64,000 bases of DNA from a virus. The position numbers were made by a program, and so were the translations under genes. The notes under the pieces are model-generated. The model ran no database searches, had not been told where the DNA came from, and saw only the letters and a list, made by a program, of their open reading frames with translations. Positions 63,310 to 64,000 of this stretch are shown in pieces. How positions within the stretch are numbered: position 1 is the first letter of the stretch; each line of letters opens with the position of its first letter. The DNA is taken from IMG/VR virus record IMGVR_UViG_3300023240_001391, positions 16,554 to 80,553 of that record. One strand, 5' to 3'.

Positions 63310-64000
63310 ATGGGATATTTGGATAACAGTTCTATTACTGTAGATGCAGTACTTACAAAAAAAGGTAGAGAACTTCTATCAAAAGGTAGAGACTTTTTTG
63401 TTATAAGTCAATTCGCTCTTGGTGATGATGAAGTCGATTATGAAAATTGGAATCCATCACATCCAAATGGAAGTGATTTCTATGGTATTATTATTGAAAA
63501 TATGCCAATTGTTGAGGCGGTAACTGATGAAAACTTTTCAATGAAGTATAAGTTACTGACATTGCCAAAAAATACAATTCGAATTCCAATAATTGAAGCT
63601 AACCCAAATTCAATAGAAATAAACGAAGGTGGGGCTCAATCCGTAATTACTTTGAATACAATCAATGGTGGGAATGATACGTTGGGGTATACCGTAACAT
63701 TACTTAACTCAAACGCAGCTTCAATCACTGGTGATGGGCAGGGGATAGCAGAGAATTCTGATCCAGTAGCACCCACAGAGGATAGACGTAGTGTTACTAT
63801 TAGTACTAAATCATCATTTACAGTTACTACTAAAATATTATCCGATAACATTGATATATCAACTAAAATTATTGTAACTGGTAATGAAACTGGCGGACGG
63901 GAAGAAATTATATTAACTGTAGCAAACGTTGCTGATATTTCAGTAGGTTCTACGACCGATACTTCATTTGATACAAACGCTTCTCAAGGATTCGTAAGAA
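63310..64000 (+). CDS. Structural protein, 5' part
   Basis: An open frame from the ATG at 63310 to the right edge without stop (230 codons). MGYLDNSSITVDAVLTKKGR, then FFVISQFALGDDEVDYENW, is a start I know from tail or virion proteins of Bacteroidetes and other T4-like phages. It continues as a Thr/Ser-rich beta protein with Ig-like features (residues about 105-225). Continues beyond the window. Confidence 0.8.
   Translation, partial: MGYLDNSSITVDAVLTKKGRELLSKGRDFFVISQFALGDDEVDYENWNPSHPNGSDFYGIIIENMPIVEAVTDENFSMKYKLLTLPKNTIRIPIIEANPNSIEINEGGAQSVITLNTINGGNDTLGYTVTLLNSNAASITGDGQGIAENSDPVAPTEDRRSVTISTKSSFTVTTKILSDNIDISTKIIVTGNETGGREEIILTVANVADISVGSTTDTSFDTNASQGFVR

Overview
The window is part of the genome of a large, AT-rich, T4-like contractile-tailed phage (or a prophage of one) of a Bacteroidetes host, probably a flavobacterium. 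Three kinds of evidence support this. The right end carries a T4-type baseplate module: gp5-like hub, gp25, gp6-like, a gp7-sized LamG protein, a gp55-like late sigma factor and a gp31/GroES-like co-chaperonin. The promoters are of Bacteroidetes type, with a TTG/TTAGG -33 box, a 19-20 nt gap and a TAnnTTTG-like -7 box. Start codons generally lack Shine-Dalgarno sequences. All genes but one lie on the plus strand, and most are small and densely packed.

Layout. 1-12.3 kb: the end of thymidylate synthase, then an accessory block with a 2H phosphoesterase, a MESH1-like HD hydrolase, a cyclic-phosphate-processing receiver protein and eight tandem paralogues of a ~100-residue protein (5.6-9.1 kb). 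12.3-13.9 kb: a gene-free region with six near-identical promoter units and about ten GGAATCCAATA repeats. 13.9-17.3 kb: small genes behind promoters that share one 5' leader, ending in a MoxR-like AAA+ ATPase. 17.4-26.3 kb: a block of very small genes with a DNA methyltransferase, a DnaQ-like exonuclease and a ~370-nt structured RNA. Several genes here sit between inverted repeats matching the two ends of the same unit, the geometry of integron gene cassettes. 26.4-34.7 kb: an esterase plus a TIM-barrel glycosidase, then small metabolic genes (MazG-like, SLOG/DUF2493, AEP-like).

34.7-44.3 kb is an RNA-gene region. It has about 28 recognisable tRNAs covering all 20 amino acids, a tmRNA with an unusually long tag, several tRNA-like or closed-stem RNAs between them, and a possible large ornate RNA at the right end. 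The few proteins here include a DUF458 RNase H-fold protein and a HAD phosphatase of the RNA-repair type. 44.3-47.6 kb holds small genes ending in a strong terminator. 47.9-64 kb is the late region (membrane protein, co-chaperonin, HD protein, late sigma, baseplate and tail genes), running off the right edge.

How it may work together (inference): host sigma reads the many TTAGG/TAnnTTTG promoters in early and middle infection. The gp55-like factor would then switch transcription to the structural block, where an ATATTTATA motif recurs upstream of several genes. The tRNA set, tmRNA, 2H phosphoesterase, cREC and HAD proteins together look like a translation-maintenance and RNA-repair kit against host defences that cut tRNA or signal with cyclic nucleotides.
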